NCBI GenBank assembly: GCA_022843825.1
Contig: JALHMX010000001.1
Coordinates: 124,001 to 188,000 of the forward strand
Source of the DNA: Pseudobdellovibrionaceae bacterium
GTDB lineage: Bacteria > Bdellovibrionota > Bdellovibrionia > Bdellovibrionales > Bdellovibrionaceae
Reading direction: 5' to 3'
Length of the DNA stretch: 64,000 nucleotides
Position 1 is the stretch's first letter. Every line of letters begins with the position of its first letter. The notes under the pieces are model-generated. The model was given only the letters and a program-made list of their open reading frames with translations, did no database searches and was not told the DNA's origin. The position numbers and the translations under genes are program-made. Shown here piece after piece: positions 9,242 to 17,198 of this stretch.

Positions 9242-9894
9242 AATTTTCCATCTTCTAGTTTAAAAGTTCTATCACATTCCTGAGCAACTCTAGGATCATG
9301 TGTAACTAAAATTGTTGTTGTTCCATATGAACGCACTTGATTAAAAAAAACGTCCATAACTTTTTTTCCAGTTTCAACGTCAAGACTTCCTGAGGGCTCG
9401 TCGGCCAGCAGCAATTGAGGTTTTGTAATTAAAGCTCTGGCAATGGCTAAGCGTTGCGACTCGCCACCGCTAAGCTCATTCGGGGAATGATTCAGTCGCG
9501 AACCCAACCCTACGCTAGCTAACAAATTTTTAGCAGTGTCTTCTGAGGCAACTTTATTTTGAATTTCTAGCGGTAGTAAAACATTTTCAATAGCATTTAA
9601 ATGAGAAACTAAGTAATAGTTTTGAAAAACAATACCAATATTTCGCGCACGAAACTCGGTAAGATCTTTTTGAGTCATAGCTGATATGTCGACGTTCTTA
9701 AAAAAAATATTTCCAGAGTCTGCTGAATCGAGGCCAGCAAGCAGACTTAGAAGTGTTGATTTTCCGCTGCCAGAAGACCCTAAAACAGCTACGACTTCAG
9801 AGGTGTTTATCTCTACATTTAAATCATTTAGTATTTTAATAGGCTTATTTTCTAAAAAATAGCTTTTGTTCAAATTTTTGATGTTTATGCTCAT
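9229..9894 (-). CDS. ybbA: ABC transporter ATPase, YbbA/LolD type
   Basis: A 221-residue nucleotide-binding subunit with Walker A (GSSGSGKST), Q-loop (VFQNYYL), signature LSGGESQR, Walker B (LLLADEPSG) and the switch His in LVTHD. The compact size and the sequence around the signature place it with the LolD/MacB/YbbA group, which energise FtsX-type permeases. It lies between tesA and the permease gene on the same strand, 10 bases after tesA and overlapping the permease start by 13 bases. This matches the known tesA-ybbA-ybbP neighbourhood and supports the names used. Confidence 0.9.
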   Translation of the reverse strand: MSINIKNLNKSYFLENKPIKILNDLNVEINTSEVVAVLGSSGSGKSTLLSLLAGLDSADSGNIFFKNVDISAMTQKDLTEFRARNIGIVFQNYYLVSHLNAIENVLLPLEIQNKVASEDTAKNLLASVGLGSRLNHSPNELSGGESQRLAIARALITKPQLLLADEPSGSLDVETGKKVMDVFFNQVRSYGTTTILVTHDPRVAQECDRTFKLEDGKLWAI

Positions 9895-9904
9895 GTCAGA
9901 CTTT

Positions 9905-10513
9905 CTATTTTAGATATTTTGAGATACTTTTATAAATATTCTCAGCGACAACTTTGTGGCCTTTTTCATTAGGGTGTATGCCGTCTGGCAAGTTAAGATC
10001 ACTTTTCCCTGCGACATCTTTTAGTAAAAAATCCACTAATGGAATTTTATTTTTTTTAGCAACCTTCTTAAAAGTCTCTTCAAATTTTTTTGTATAGTCT
10101 TTGCCGTAGTTCGGGGGCATATGCAGTTGGCCTAGCATGATCTCTAGTTTGTTTTCTTTTGCCCAAGCGATGGTATCATTTAAGTTTTTTTCAGTCGTTT
10201 CTGGTTTAATGCCACGAAGGCCATCATTACTGCCTAAAAGTAAAAGGACAAGATCCGGCTTAGATTTTGATAACCACTTGATTCTTTCTAAGCCTGACGC
10301 CGTCGTCGAGCCGCTAGAGCCCGCGGCTTTTACAGTCCAGTTTAAACTATCTTTTTTTAGTTTTTCTTCGATTAAAGCGGGAAAAGCTGCTGACTGTGCG
10401 ACGCCGTAGCCCTCTGTCAGAGAATCACCTAATATCAGTAAAGTTTTTTTTGATGCGAATACATTAATACTTGCGCTAAGTAATATTGAAAGAAGAAGAA
10501 AATTCCTAATCAT
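9905..10513 (-). CDS. tesA: Arylesterase / thioesterase I, SGNH hydrolase
   Basis: A 202-residue exported serine hydrolase. A signal peptide occupies about residues 1-20 (ending NVFA). Block I GDSLTEGYG carries the nucleophile Ser, block II has the oxyanion Gly, block III is GSNDGLRG, and block V DGIHPNEKGH carries the catalytic Asp and His. Length and motifs match TesA, a periplasmic multifunctional esterase/lysophospholipase. It heads a reverse operon with the YbbA/YbbP-type ABC genes. In E. coli the two transcription units are divergent, whereas here all three read the same way. Confidence 0.88.
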   Translation of the reverse strand: MIRNFLLLSILLSASINVFASKKTLLILGDSLTEGYGVAQSAAFPALIEEKLKKDSLNWTVKAAGSSGSTTASGLERIKWLSKSKPDLVLLLLGSNDGLRGIKPETTEKNLNDTIAWAKENKLEIMLGQLHMPPNYGKDYTKKFEETFKKVAKKNKIPLVDFLLKDVAGKSDLNLPDGIHPNEKGHKVVAENIYKSISKYLK

Positions 10514-10652
10514 GTCCTAGCCTTTCTTAAAGAGTGATCGATAGTGTAGCTAATACTGTTACAATCTTCCAGCAAAAAGCAAATTTTTGTAAATGACATG
10601 ATATGTTTATAGTCACCTTGACATTCTAATAAGGCGATCGACATTATGCTTT

Positions 10653-11306
10653 ATGTCTTTACATGAAGAAAAGCGGCTAGTTGAGACACTTATTACGGGG
10701 AAGCCCGCAGTTAAAGCCTATACCGTTGCAACGATAAGCATCTTGATCATAATGGCGTGCACTTTATTTTATTGGCAGGGCTCTCAAGCTTGGACGTCAC
10801 TTTTACCTGCAATAAACTCAAAAATTTTTCAACACTCTGAAATTTGGAGAGCTTTTACTGCAATTCTTATACACTCCGATATAGAACACTTATTTTCTAA
10901 TATGTATATGCTATGGATTTTTGTGTTCTTTATTTATGGTTACTTTGGATTTACTGTTTTTCCTATTGTTAGTTTTTTCGCAGCAGCCATTGTTAATATT
11001 ATAGCGGTTCGAACTTATGCTCCAGATATTCAGTTGTTAGGGGCTTCGGGTTTGGTGTATTTGTTAGGTGGCTTTTGGCTGACTCTTTATTGGTTTATAC
11101 AACGTCAATACTCGTGGTCAAATCGCTTAATAAGAGTATCAGGAATAACGTTAATGATTTTTTGGCCGAGCACCTTTGTAGTTACCACTAGTTACCGTAC
11201 CCATGCCATCGGCTTTTTGGCTGGCGTAGTTATGGGTGGAATTTATTTTTGGATAAATAAAGATAAAATTCGAGATAAAGAAGTTTACAATATAAGCCTG
11301 GTTTAA
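10653..11306 (+). CDS. Rhomboid-family intramembrane serine protease
   Basis: A 217-residue protein with about six membrane helices. Rhomboid landmarks are visible: WRAFTAILIHSDIEHLFSNMYML in the loop and TM2 (WR motif and H-x2-x-N), the catalytic Ser132 in GASG, and the catalytic His184 in THAIGFLAG. All residues needed for activity appear present. It would cleave membrane-spanning substrates. The gene is monocistronic and divergent from tesA. A TTGACA hexamer lies at 10618-10623 with CATTAT 18 bases downstream, so the mRNA would have almost no leader if that promoter is used. Confidence 0.85.
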   Translation: MSLHEEKRLVETLITGKPAVKAYTVATISILIIMACTLFYWQGSQAWTSLLPAINSKIFQHSEIWRAFTAILIHSDIEHLFSNMYMLWIFVFFIYGYFGFTVFPIVSFFAAAIVNIIAVRTYAPDIQLLGASGLVYLLGGFWLTLYWFIQRQYSWSNRLIRVSGITLMIFWPSTFVVTTSYRTHAIGFLAGVVMGGIYFWINKDKIRDKEVYNISLV

Positions 11307-11336
11307 TAAAAAATAACATCTTGGTTTTTTAAATTT

Positions 11337-11555
11337 TTAGACAAGAACGGCGTACTTAAATAGAGCTCGTGATAATAATTGAGGCTTTGGGCCCAGCAAA
11401 CCCGACATGGCTACAATAAACAAAATAGCTAATGAATAAACTCCGACTTTTTTCCAATTAATTTGACCAAGACGAGTTTCAACCGCATTTTTAAACTGCT
11501 CTAAAGTAGTTTTAAATTTTTGAGTATCTGATTTTTTACGAGCTTTTTTCTTCAT
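11337..11555 (-). CDS. Small single-pass membrane protein
   Basis: A 72-residue protein with a very basic N-terminus (MKKKARKKSD), a short amphipathic stretch and one membrane helix (about residues 38-57) containing a GLLGPKP turn. It is unrecognised. It is a convergent neighbour of the rhomboid gene and reads in the same direction as the next small gene. Its composition and clean start suggest a real small inner-membrane protein with its N-terminus in the cytoplasm. Confidence 0.5.
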   Translation of the reverse strand: MKKKARKKSDTQKFKTTLEQFKNAVETRLGQINWKKVGVYSLAILFIVAMSGLLGPKPQLLSRALFKYAVLV

Positions 11556-11633
11556 GACTAACTTTATAAATAAATCCTACGAATTGCAACTGGGTTGGTC
11601 GCAATTTGCAGGACTATAATTTTATAACTATCT

Positions 11634-11888
11634 TTATCTTTGCTGTTCGCTTGGCGGGATGGCGCGTCCGTCTGTCGTTGTGTTAACAGAACCGTCGTCA
11701 TACATTGTGCCACGAGTTGTATCTATGGGTGCTGTGTCACTTACGGGTCTCATCGCAAACACAATAAAAAGTAAGACCACTGCAATACCGATAGCCCAGT
11801 AAATGCCTTGGCGACCTGGTAGCATTTTGTCTGTACGCATGTCCTGTGTTCTCGGTGATGTACCTATGCTTGGTGAAGTTGTTGCCAT
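11634..11888 (-). CDS. Small membrane protein with Thr/Asp-rich tail
   Basis: An 84-residue protein starting at the ATG at 11888, where AAAGGACA is well placed. A longer reading from 11924 lacks a site. It has a Ser/Thr-rich N-terminus, one membrane helix (about residues 30-47, IYWAIGIAVVLLFIVFAM) and a polar tail rich in Thr, Asp and Gly. Function is unknown. It is probably anchored with its tail in the periplasm. Confidence 0.55.
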   Translation of the reverse strand: MATTSPSIGTSPRTQDMRTDKMLPGRQGIYWAIGIAVVLLFIVFAMRPVSDTAPIDTTRGTMYDDGSVNTTTDGRAIPPSEQQR

Positions 11889-12017
11889 ATAATGTCCTTT
11901 CATTTTTAATGTTAAGCGATGCAAGATAAGTTCCGAGGAAATATTGTATCAGTTGTAAAATAAAAGAGTTTTATACACACAATAGAATTATTTGCCCCAA
12001 AATAGGGGGAAAATATC

Positions 12018-12398
12018 CTAGTTTTCGTGGACGATGCGCTGAACTATTTTAACGAGTTGACCAGGGTCGCGCATAGGTTTTTGCACAAATTCATTGGCAC
12101 AAAGTAGGGCGACGCGCGGCTTAATATCTGATTCCGAAGTTATAACCACTACGGGTACATCTGAAATCTTAGGATCATTAAGTTTTTCTTGTAAAAATTC
12201 TACACCATTCATCACAGGCATCTGCATATCAAGTAAAATAATTGAGGGAGTTGGCTGCATGGTTTGTGCAAGAAATAGTGCCTGCTGTCCATCATACGCT
12301 TGCACTAGTTCAAAGTTTTTTTCTTTAAATAATAATGAAATCAAACTTTGAAAGTCCTGAGAATCTTCAACGACAAGAATTTGTTTTTTGTGTGACAT
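12018..12398 (-). CDS. Single-domain CheY-like response regulator
   Basis: A 126-residue receiver domain only. It has acidic residues in LVVEDSQD, phospho-acceptor D57 in ILLDMQMP, the Thr/Ser switch in VVITSE and the invariant Lys in FVQKPM. There is no output domain, so it signals by protein contact or relays phosphate. Start ATG 12398 follows TTGAGGTCC; a longer in-frame start at 12449 has no ribosome site. No kinase is adjacent, but two hybrid kinases lie a few kilobases downstream on the other strand. Confidence 0.9.
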   Translation of the reverse strand: MSHKKQILVVEDSQDFQSLISLLFKEKNFELVQAYDGQQALFLAQTMQPTPSIILLDMQMPVMNGVEFLQEKLNDPKISDVPVVVITSESDIKPRVALLCANEFVQKPMRDPGQLVKIVQRIVHEN

Positions 12399-12490
12399 GT
12401 GGACCTCAATATCTCTAACTTTTCTTGCAATATATGTGTCAAGTGGCATGATAGAAGCAGCTGATATAAAAACTAGAGGAGCAGCAATTT

Positions 12491-12919
12491 ATGGCGCGCG
12501 TAAGTACTTATCTTAATTTCACACGACAGACAGAGGCCGCTTTTGCCTTTTACAAGGGGATATTTGGTACTGAATATAATGGTATTAATCGTTTTTCAGA
12601 TATGCCGACTTCGGTAGGCGCACCGCCGATCGCCGAAGAAGACAAAAATTTAATTATGCACATCGAACTGCCCATATTGGGTGGTCACTTGCTGCGAGGA
12701 ACAGATGCGCCTGAGTCAATGGGCTTCAAAGTTTCGGTTGGCAATAATATTTATATCAATTTAGAGCCAGATACTCGTGCTGAGGCCGACCGCCTTTTTG
12801 TAGCGCTGTCGCATGGAGGAAAAGTACAAATGGAGATGCAAGATATGTTTTGGGGCGATTACTTTGGCTCTTGTGCGGACAAATTTGGAGTTCAGTGGAT
12901 GCTCAACGTGAGCAAATAA
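12491..12919 (+). CDS. VOC-superfamily protein, PhnB-like
   Basis: A 142-residue protein with the PhnB/3-demethylubiquinone-methyltransferase-like glyoxalase fold. It has the N-terminal strand VSTYLNFTRQTEAAFAFYKGIFG, the mid-section HIELPILGGHLLRGTD and the C-terminal WGDYFGSCADKFGVQWMLN. AGAGGAG lies just upstream of the ATG. These proteins are often metal-binding but most have no assigned reaction. Five bases separate it from the old yellow enzyme gene on the same strand, so they probably share a transcript. Confidence 0.85.
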   Translation: MARVSTYLNFTRQTEAAFAFYKGIFGTEYNGINRFSDMPTSVGAPPIAEEDKNLIMHIELPILGGHLLRGTDAPESMGFKVSVGNNIYINLEPDTRAEADRLFVALSHGGKVQMEMQDMFWGDYFGSCADKFGVQWMLNVSK

Positions 12920-12924
12920 AAAAC

Positions 12925-13986
12925 ATGTCGCTTTTATTACGACCACTATCAGTTGGTGATTTATATCTTCGCAATCGAATTATAATGGCTCCGTTGACTC
13001 GCTGTCGAGCTTCAGGAGCGGATGGCCGCACCCCAAATGCATTGATGGCACAGTATTATTTACAGCGTGCGGATGCTGGACTAATTATAACTGAGGCAAC
13101 GGCTATATCACCAATGGGAGTAGGCTATCCTGACACTCCCGGTATTTGGTCAACTGATCATATTGAAGGGTGGAGAAAAATTACTCGTGCTGTTCGTGCC
13201 CGCGGTGGTAAAATGTTTTTGCAGTTGTGGCACGTTGGACGAGTTTCTCATCCTCTTTATTTGAAGGGTCAATTGCCTGTTGCTCCCAGTTCCATGGCTC
13301 CCGATGGTTATGTTAGCCGAGTAAGACCGCCAGTGCCTTTTGTGCCGCCGCGTGCTCTATTAACGGAAGAAATTCCACAACTTGTTAGGCAATACAAAGA
13401 GGCTGCTGAAAATGCTATGAAGGCTGAATTTGATGGTGTTGAAATTCATGGAGCTAATGGATACTTAATTGATCAGTTTTTACAAAGCGGATCTAATCAT
13501 CGCATCGATCAATATGGCGGCTGCATAGAAAATCGCGCGCGTTTTATGATGGAAGTCACAGATGCAATTATCTCAGTATGGGGACCCCAACGGGTGGGAA
13601 TGCATTTAGCTCCGCGCAGAGACAGTCACTGCATGTCGGACGCAACACCATTCAGCACCTTTAGTTACGTGGCCGAGCAGTTAGCTCAAAGAAAAATTGC
13701 TTTTATTTGCGCTCGTGAATATGAAGCCGTCGACAGTTTGGGACCAGGAATAAGAAAATTATTTAATGGCATATATATTGGAAATGAAAAATTCACTTTA
13801 GCTTCTGCTGAAGCTGCCCTTGAGCGAGGTGATGTAGACGCTGTGGCTTTTGGCAAAGACTTCATAGCTACTCCTGATCTCGCGAAACGCATAGCAATGG
13901 GTAAAAAATGGAATACACCTAGACCTGAGACTTATTATGAAAAAGGAAAAAATGGCTACATCGATTATCCATTTCTGGATGAATAA
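12925..13986 (+). CDS. Old yellow enzyme-family ene-reductase
   Basis: A 353-residue FMN-dependent NADH:flavin oxidoreductase/alkene reductase of normal length. It has an N-terminal PLTRCRA loop, FLQLWHVGR, and the substrate pair H175/N178 plus proton donor Y180 in EIHGANGYLIDQF. By spacing, residue 227 aligns with Arg243 of yeast OYE1 (52 after the active-site His in both), which contacts the flavin; here it is His (VGMHLAP). The usual GGFT and FGR near the phosphate site read GNEKFT and FGK. The enzyme may therefore be altered or weak. Start ATG 12925 is preferred because the longer frame would run back through the VOC gene. Confidence 0.85.
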   Translation: MSLLLRPLSVGDLYLRNRIIMAPLTRCRASGADGRTPNALMAQYYLQRADAGLIITEATAISPMGVGYPDTPGIWSTDHIEGWRKITRAVRARGGKMFLQLWHVGRVSHPLYLKGQLPVAPSSMAPDGYVSRVRPPVPFVPPRALLTEEIPQLVRQYKEAAENAMKAEFDGVEIHGANGYLIDQFLQSGSNHRIDQYGGCIENRARFMMEVTDAIISVWGPQRVGMHLAPRRDSHCMSDATPFSTFSYVAEQLAQRKIAFICAREYEAVDSLGPGIRKLFNGIYIGNEKFTLASAEAALERGDVDAVAFGKDFIATPDLAKRIAMGKKWNTPRPETYYEKGKNGYIDYPFLDE

Positions 13987-14073
13987 GTCTTTCGCGGCGC
14001 GCGCACATCTTTTTCATTCGACACAGACCACATAGACTTGTGCTTTTGCGTCATAGATGATTTTATAGTTTAG

Positions 14074-16272
14074 ATGATAGATTTTTTAAGAAAAATTACA
14101 GATCGCTATTTAAACGCAACTTATGCATTCAGCTTATGCATTGCTCTTACGTTGGGAGCAACTTATTTTGCCTATCGCAGTTCACAAATTGAAAATGCAG
14201 GGCGATTTGATCGTACGGTTTCCAGCGTAGCGAACACTTTAAAAAACCGGATGACGATTTATATTAACGCTCTTTTTTATACTCGAAATCTTTTTGATAC
14301 CAAGGAAGATCTTAGCCGAGCTGAATTTAGAAATTTTGTATTAGGAATGAGATTGGATGAAAATTTTCCAGGCATTCAAACTATGGGATACGTTGAGCGG
14401 CTATCTCGGGCCGAAGCAACTACTATACTAAAGGAAATGCGTAAACCTGTTTCATGGGCGGGCATGGAGCCAGGATCAAATGAAATTGATCTGGTTGTGT
14501 ACTTTGAACAGCTGGTCGATAGTAATTCTTCTGTTTTAGGCAAAGATATTGGCGTTACTCGGGAAAGAAAAGAAGCCATGAACGCCGCTCGCGATTTGGG
14601 AATTCCTGTAGCCACAGAGCGATTAATACCAATGGGCGCAGGAGCCTCACAAAATGAATACTCGTTTGTGGTGTTTATGCCAAGGTATCGTCTTGGCGCG
14701 GACATATCCACATTAGAAAAAAGACGTAAGGCGCTGCTGGGATTTGTGTACGCAGGGTTTAGAGCTTCAAATTTATTCGGTCGAATATCTGATGAACTTC
14801 GGATACATAATAGTCACCTAGCTATCAGAATTTACGATGGCGTCGGTGTTAATCCAGAACGAGTAATGTTTTCCGAGGGTGATTTTGAAAATGTAGATAA
14901 AAACTTAACCCGAATCATAGAATTTCGAGCAGCAAATCATAGCTGGACTCTTGAAATTGTGGCGCCTTCAAACTTCGGATTGGCATACTTACGATGGGCG
15001 CCTTATTTTGTTTTAACTTTGGGAACAATGCTGAGTTTAGCCGTACTACTTTCAATTTTAAAGAGTGAACGGTTGGCAGCTTATCTAAAACAGGCTCGAG
15101 AAGAGGCGGAAAAGGCGAATGAGGCTAAATCAATGTTCTTAGCCAATATAAGTCACGAAATTCGTACTCCATTGGGAATCATTATTGGATTTGCAGAGTC
15201 CGCCTTGGCAGAAAATAAAAAAGAGCAAAGAGATACTTATTTAAATACAATTTTAAGAAGTGGCAAAGAGCTCGCCCGAATTATTGGTGACGTACTCGAC
15301 TTATCTAAGATCGAAGCCAAAGCCTTACTGATTGATCATGGAGCGTTTTCATTAAAAAGATTCAATGAAAATATAAATGAAATATGGAAACCACAGGCCG
15401 AGTCTAAAGGCCTTAGATTTTATTTTGAACAACAGAGCCAGTTACCGGAGTACATTGAGTCAGATGAAGTACGAGTTAAGCAAATTCTAGTTAATTTACT
15501 TTCGAATGCGTTAAAATTTACTAGCGAGGGATCTATTCGGGTGGCTATCACTAAGGAATCATCTACTTCGGTCGGTCAGTCTGACTTTTTGGTGTATACT
15601 ATAGATGATACAGGGATAGGAATTCGTGACGAAAGTCGCAAAAAATTATTTAAGGCTTTTTCTCAGGAAGACAGTTCTATTACGCGAAAATTTGGAGGTA
15701 GTGGATTGGGGCTAGCCATTTCTAAGGAATTAGCACAAGCCCTTGGCGGTGATATAGAAATTCAGAAAAATCCACAAGGAAAAGGCAGTCGGTTTATATT
15801 CAGAACTCCATTAGTTCCCGCAAAAAATTATGTCCACCATGATATGCCTGCAAACAACTACGAGAAAATTTTAAAAGGAAAAAGAATCCTACTAGTAGAG
15901 GATTCTGTCGATAATCAAATGTTGATAAATGTTATTCTTAAAAAATTTGACGTAAATTTAAGTATAGCTAACAATGGACGTGAAGGCGTGACCAAGGCGC
16001 TAGAACAAGCCTATGATTTAATTTTAATGGATATTCAAATGCCCATTTTGGATGGATATGCGGCGTTTACAGAGTTAAAAAAGAATGACGTAACAGTTCC
16101 AGTTATCGCCTTAACTGCGCATGCATTAAAAGAAGAGCGAGAAAAGGCGCTTAAAATGGGATTTTCAGCTTATTTAACGAAGCCGATTGATCGGTCTGAG
16201 CTTATCAAGACCAGCGCCCAGTTAATTACAAAAAATTTAAATATAACCTCTTCATCCACCACGATAAATTAA
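14074..16272 (+). CDS. CHASE-domain hybrid histidine kinase/response regulator
   Basis: A 732-residue membrane sensor. TM1 is at about residues 16-33, followed by a CHASE-type periplasmic domain (about 75-270, with GIQTMGYVERL) and TM2 at about 308-328. Then come a HisKA domain with H361 (NISHEIRTP), an HATPase with the N, G1 (DDTGIGI) and G2 (GGSGLGLAI) boxes, and a C-terminal receiver with D653 (LILMDIQMP). CHASE domains bind small ligands outside the membrane. There is no HPt domain or DNA-binding output, so a phosphotransfer protein and regulator must be encoded elsewhere. Confidence 0.9.
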   Translation: MIDFLRKITDRYLNATYAFSLCIALTLGATYFAYRSSQIENAGRFDRTVSSVANTLKNRMTIYINALFYTRNLFDTKEDLSRAEFRNFVLGMRLDENFPGIQTMGYVERLSRAEATTILKEMRKPVSWAGMEPGSNEIDLVVYFEQLVDSNSSVLGKDIGVTRERKEAMNAARDLGIPVATERLIPMGAGASQNEYSFVVFMPRYRLGADISTLEKRRKALLGFVYAGFRASNLFGRISDELRIHNSHLAIRIYDGVGVNPERVMFSEGDFENVDKNLTRIIEFRAANHSWTLEIVAPSNFGLAYLRWAPYFVLTLGTMLSLAVLLSILKSERLAAYLKQAREEAEKANEAKSMFLANISHEIRTPLGIIIGFAESALAENKKEQRDTYLNTILRSGKELARIIGDVLDLSKIEAKALLIDHGAFSLKRFNENINEIWKPQAESKGLRFYFEQQSQLPEYIESDEVRVKQILVNLLSNALKFTSEGSIRVAITKESSTSVGQSDFLVYTIDDTGIGIRDESRKKLFKAFSQEDSSITRKFGGSGLGLAISKELAQALGGDIEIQKNPQGKGSRFIFRTPLVPAKNYVHHDMPANNYEKILKGKRILLVEDSVDNQMLINVILKKFDVNLSIANNGREGVTKALEQAYDLILMDIQMPILDGYAAFTELKKNDVTVPVIALTAHALKEEREKALKMGFSAYLTKPIDRSELIKTSAQLITKNLNITSSSTTIN

Positions 16273-16405
16273 CTGTACCAAAATTCTGCATTAATGCTTT
16301 CTGGTGGGGCAGTTCTCCTTAATTTATAGAAGACAGGCTACGCTAGGCCCAAGCAGCAAGTGGCTAGTATATTGCTTTGATATAAGATTGTTGGAGGGAA
16401 GAAAT

Positions 16406-16528
16406 ATGAAAACTCGTCAAATGATTAATAATGTAAATGGAAGAGTAGCGATACCCATTTTACTTTATTTATTAGGAGTGCCGGGACTTTTTGTGCTTCT
16501 GCTTTGGTTTTTTATTTTCCGGGGGTAA
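16406..16528 (+). CDS. 40-residue single-pass membrane peptide
   Basis: A short gene beginning at ATG 16406 behind a strong TTGGAGGGA ribosome site; the longer frame from 16304 has no such site. The peptide has a polar N-terminus (MKTRQMINNVNGR), one membrane helix (about residues 14-37) with an LGVPGLF turn, and ends FFIFRG. I recall similar short peptides ending in hydrophobic-plus-RG in other proteobacteria but cannot name the family. It lies 6 bases before the PNPOx-like gene, so it is likely co-transcribed with it. Confidence 0.6.
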   Translation: MKTRQMINNVNGRVAIPILLYLLGVPGLFVLLLWFFIFRG

Positions 16529-16534
16529 CTCTAT

Positions 16535-17041
16535 ATGTATGCAGATCAGACATCGGATATTAAACAGTTTGCTCAGATTATAAAGGACATTAAGTTTACA
16601 ATGCTGACTACAATTGATCCAGCGGATGGTTCTTTGCATGGTCGTCCAATGACTTTGCAGGAAACAGAATTTGATGGAATCCTGTGGTTTTTCGCCGCTC
16701 GCTCATCAGAAGTTGTGAAGCAGATACAGAAAAATACCAATGTGAATCTTTCTTTTTCTCATCCAAAACAAAGTTCCTTTATCTCAGCCCAGGGCAACGC
16801 AATCGTTACCTTGGACAGAGATAAAGAAAAAGAGTTGTGGAATCCAGGGTACAAGGCTTGGTTCCCTAAGGGGCTTTCAGATCCCGACTTATGCCTGATT
16901 AAGGTCAATGTCTTAAGTGCAGATTACTGGGAGTCCACAGACTCAAATTTAGTGAAATTTTTTAACTTTGCCAAGTCGATGGTTACAGGTAAAAACAACT
17001 TCGAGTATTTTGGTAAATATGAGCATTTTAGTTTGAACTAA
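16535..17041 (+). CDS. Pyridoxamine 5'-phosphate oxidase-like general stress protein
   Basis: A 168-residue split-barrel flavin-binding protein of the general stress protein 26 type. It has TMLTTIDPADGSLHGRPM (flavin-phosphate loop), LWFFAARSSEVVKQI and a C-terminal WNPGYKAWFPKGLSDPDLCLIKV segment typical of this subfamily. It probably binds FMN or FAD. The substrate is unknown, and classical PNPOx activity is unlikely. A CGGGGGT site precedes the ATG, and the 40-residue membrane peptide gene is immediately upstream. Confidence 0.85.
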   Translation: MYADQTSDIKQFAQIIKDIKFTMLTTIDPADGSLHGRPMTLQETEFDGILWFFAARSSEVVKQIQKNTNVNLSFSHPKQSSFISAQGNAIVTLDRDKEKELWNPGYKAWFPKGLSDPDLCLIKVNVLSADYWESTDSNLVKFFNFAKSMVTGKNNFEYFGKYEHFSLN

Positions 17042-17198
17042 TATTTTGAACTAATATATAGACAGGATAAAATCCTTGGTGGCAGCGGTTTCTACGGATT
17101 TCTGTAAAATATACTTAGCATTAAAGATAATAATATATAATATTAAGTATTTTACTTTAACCTTGCCAGATCTCTATCTAATGTTTTAGAGTCGGTCC

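Noticed and set aside
9229-9894. LolD identity for the ABC ATPase.
   Set aside because: The neighbouring permease is a double-FtsX YbbP-type protein and tesA is adjacent, favouring YbbA; the LolCE pair is not present.
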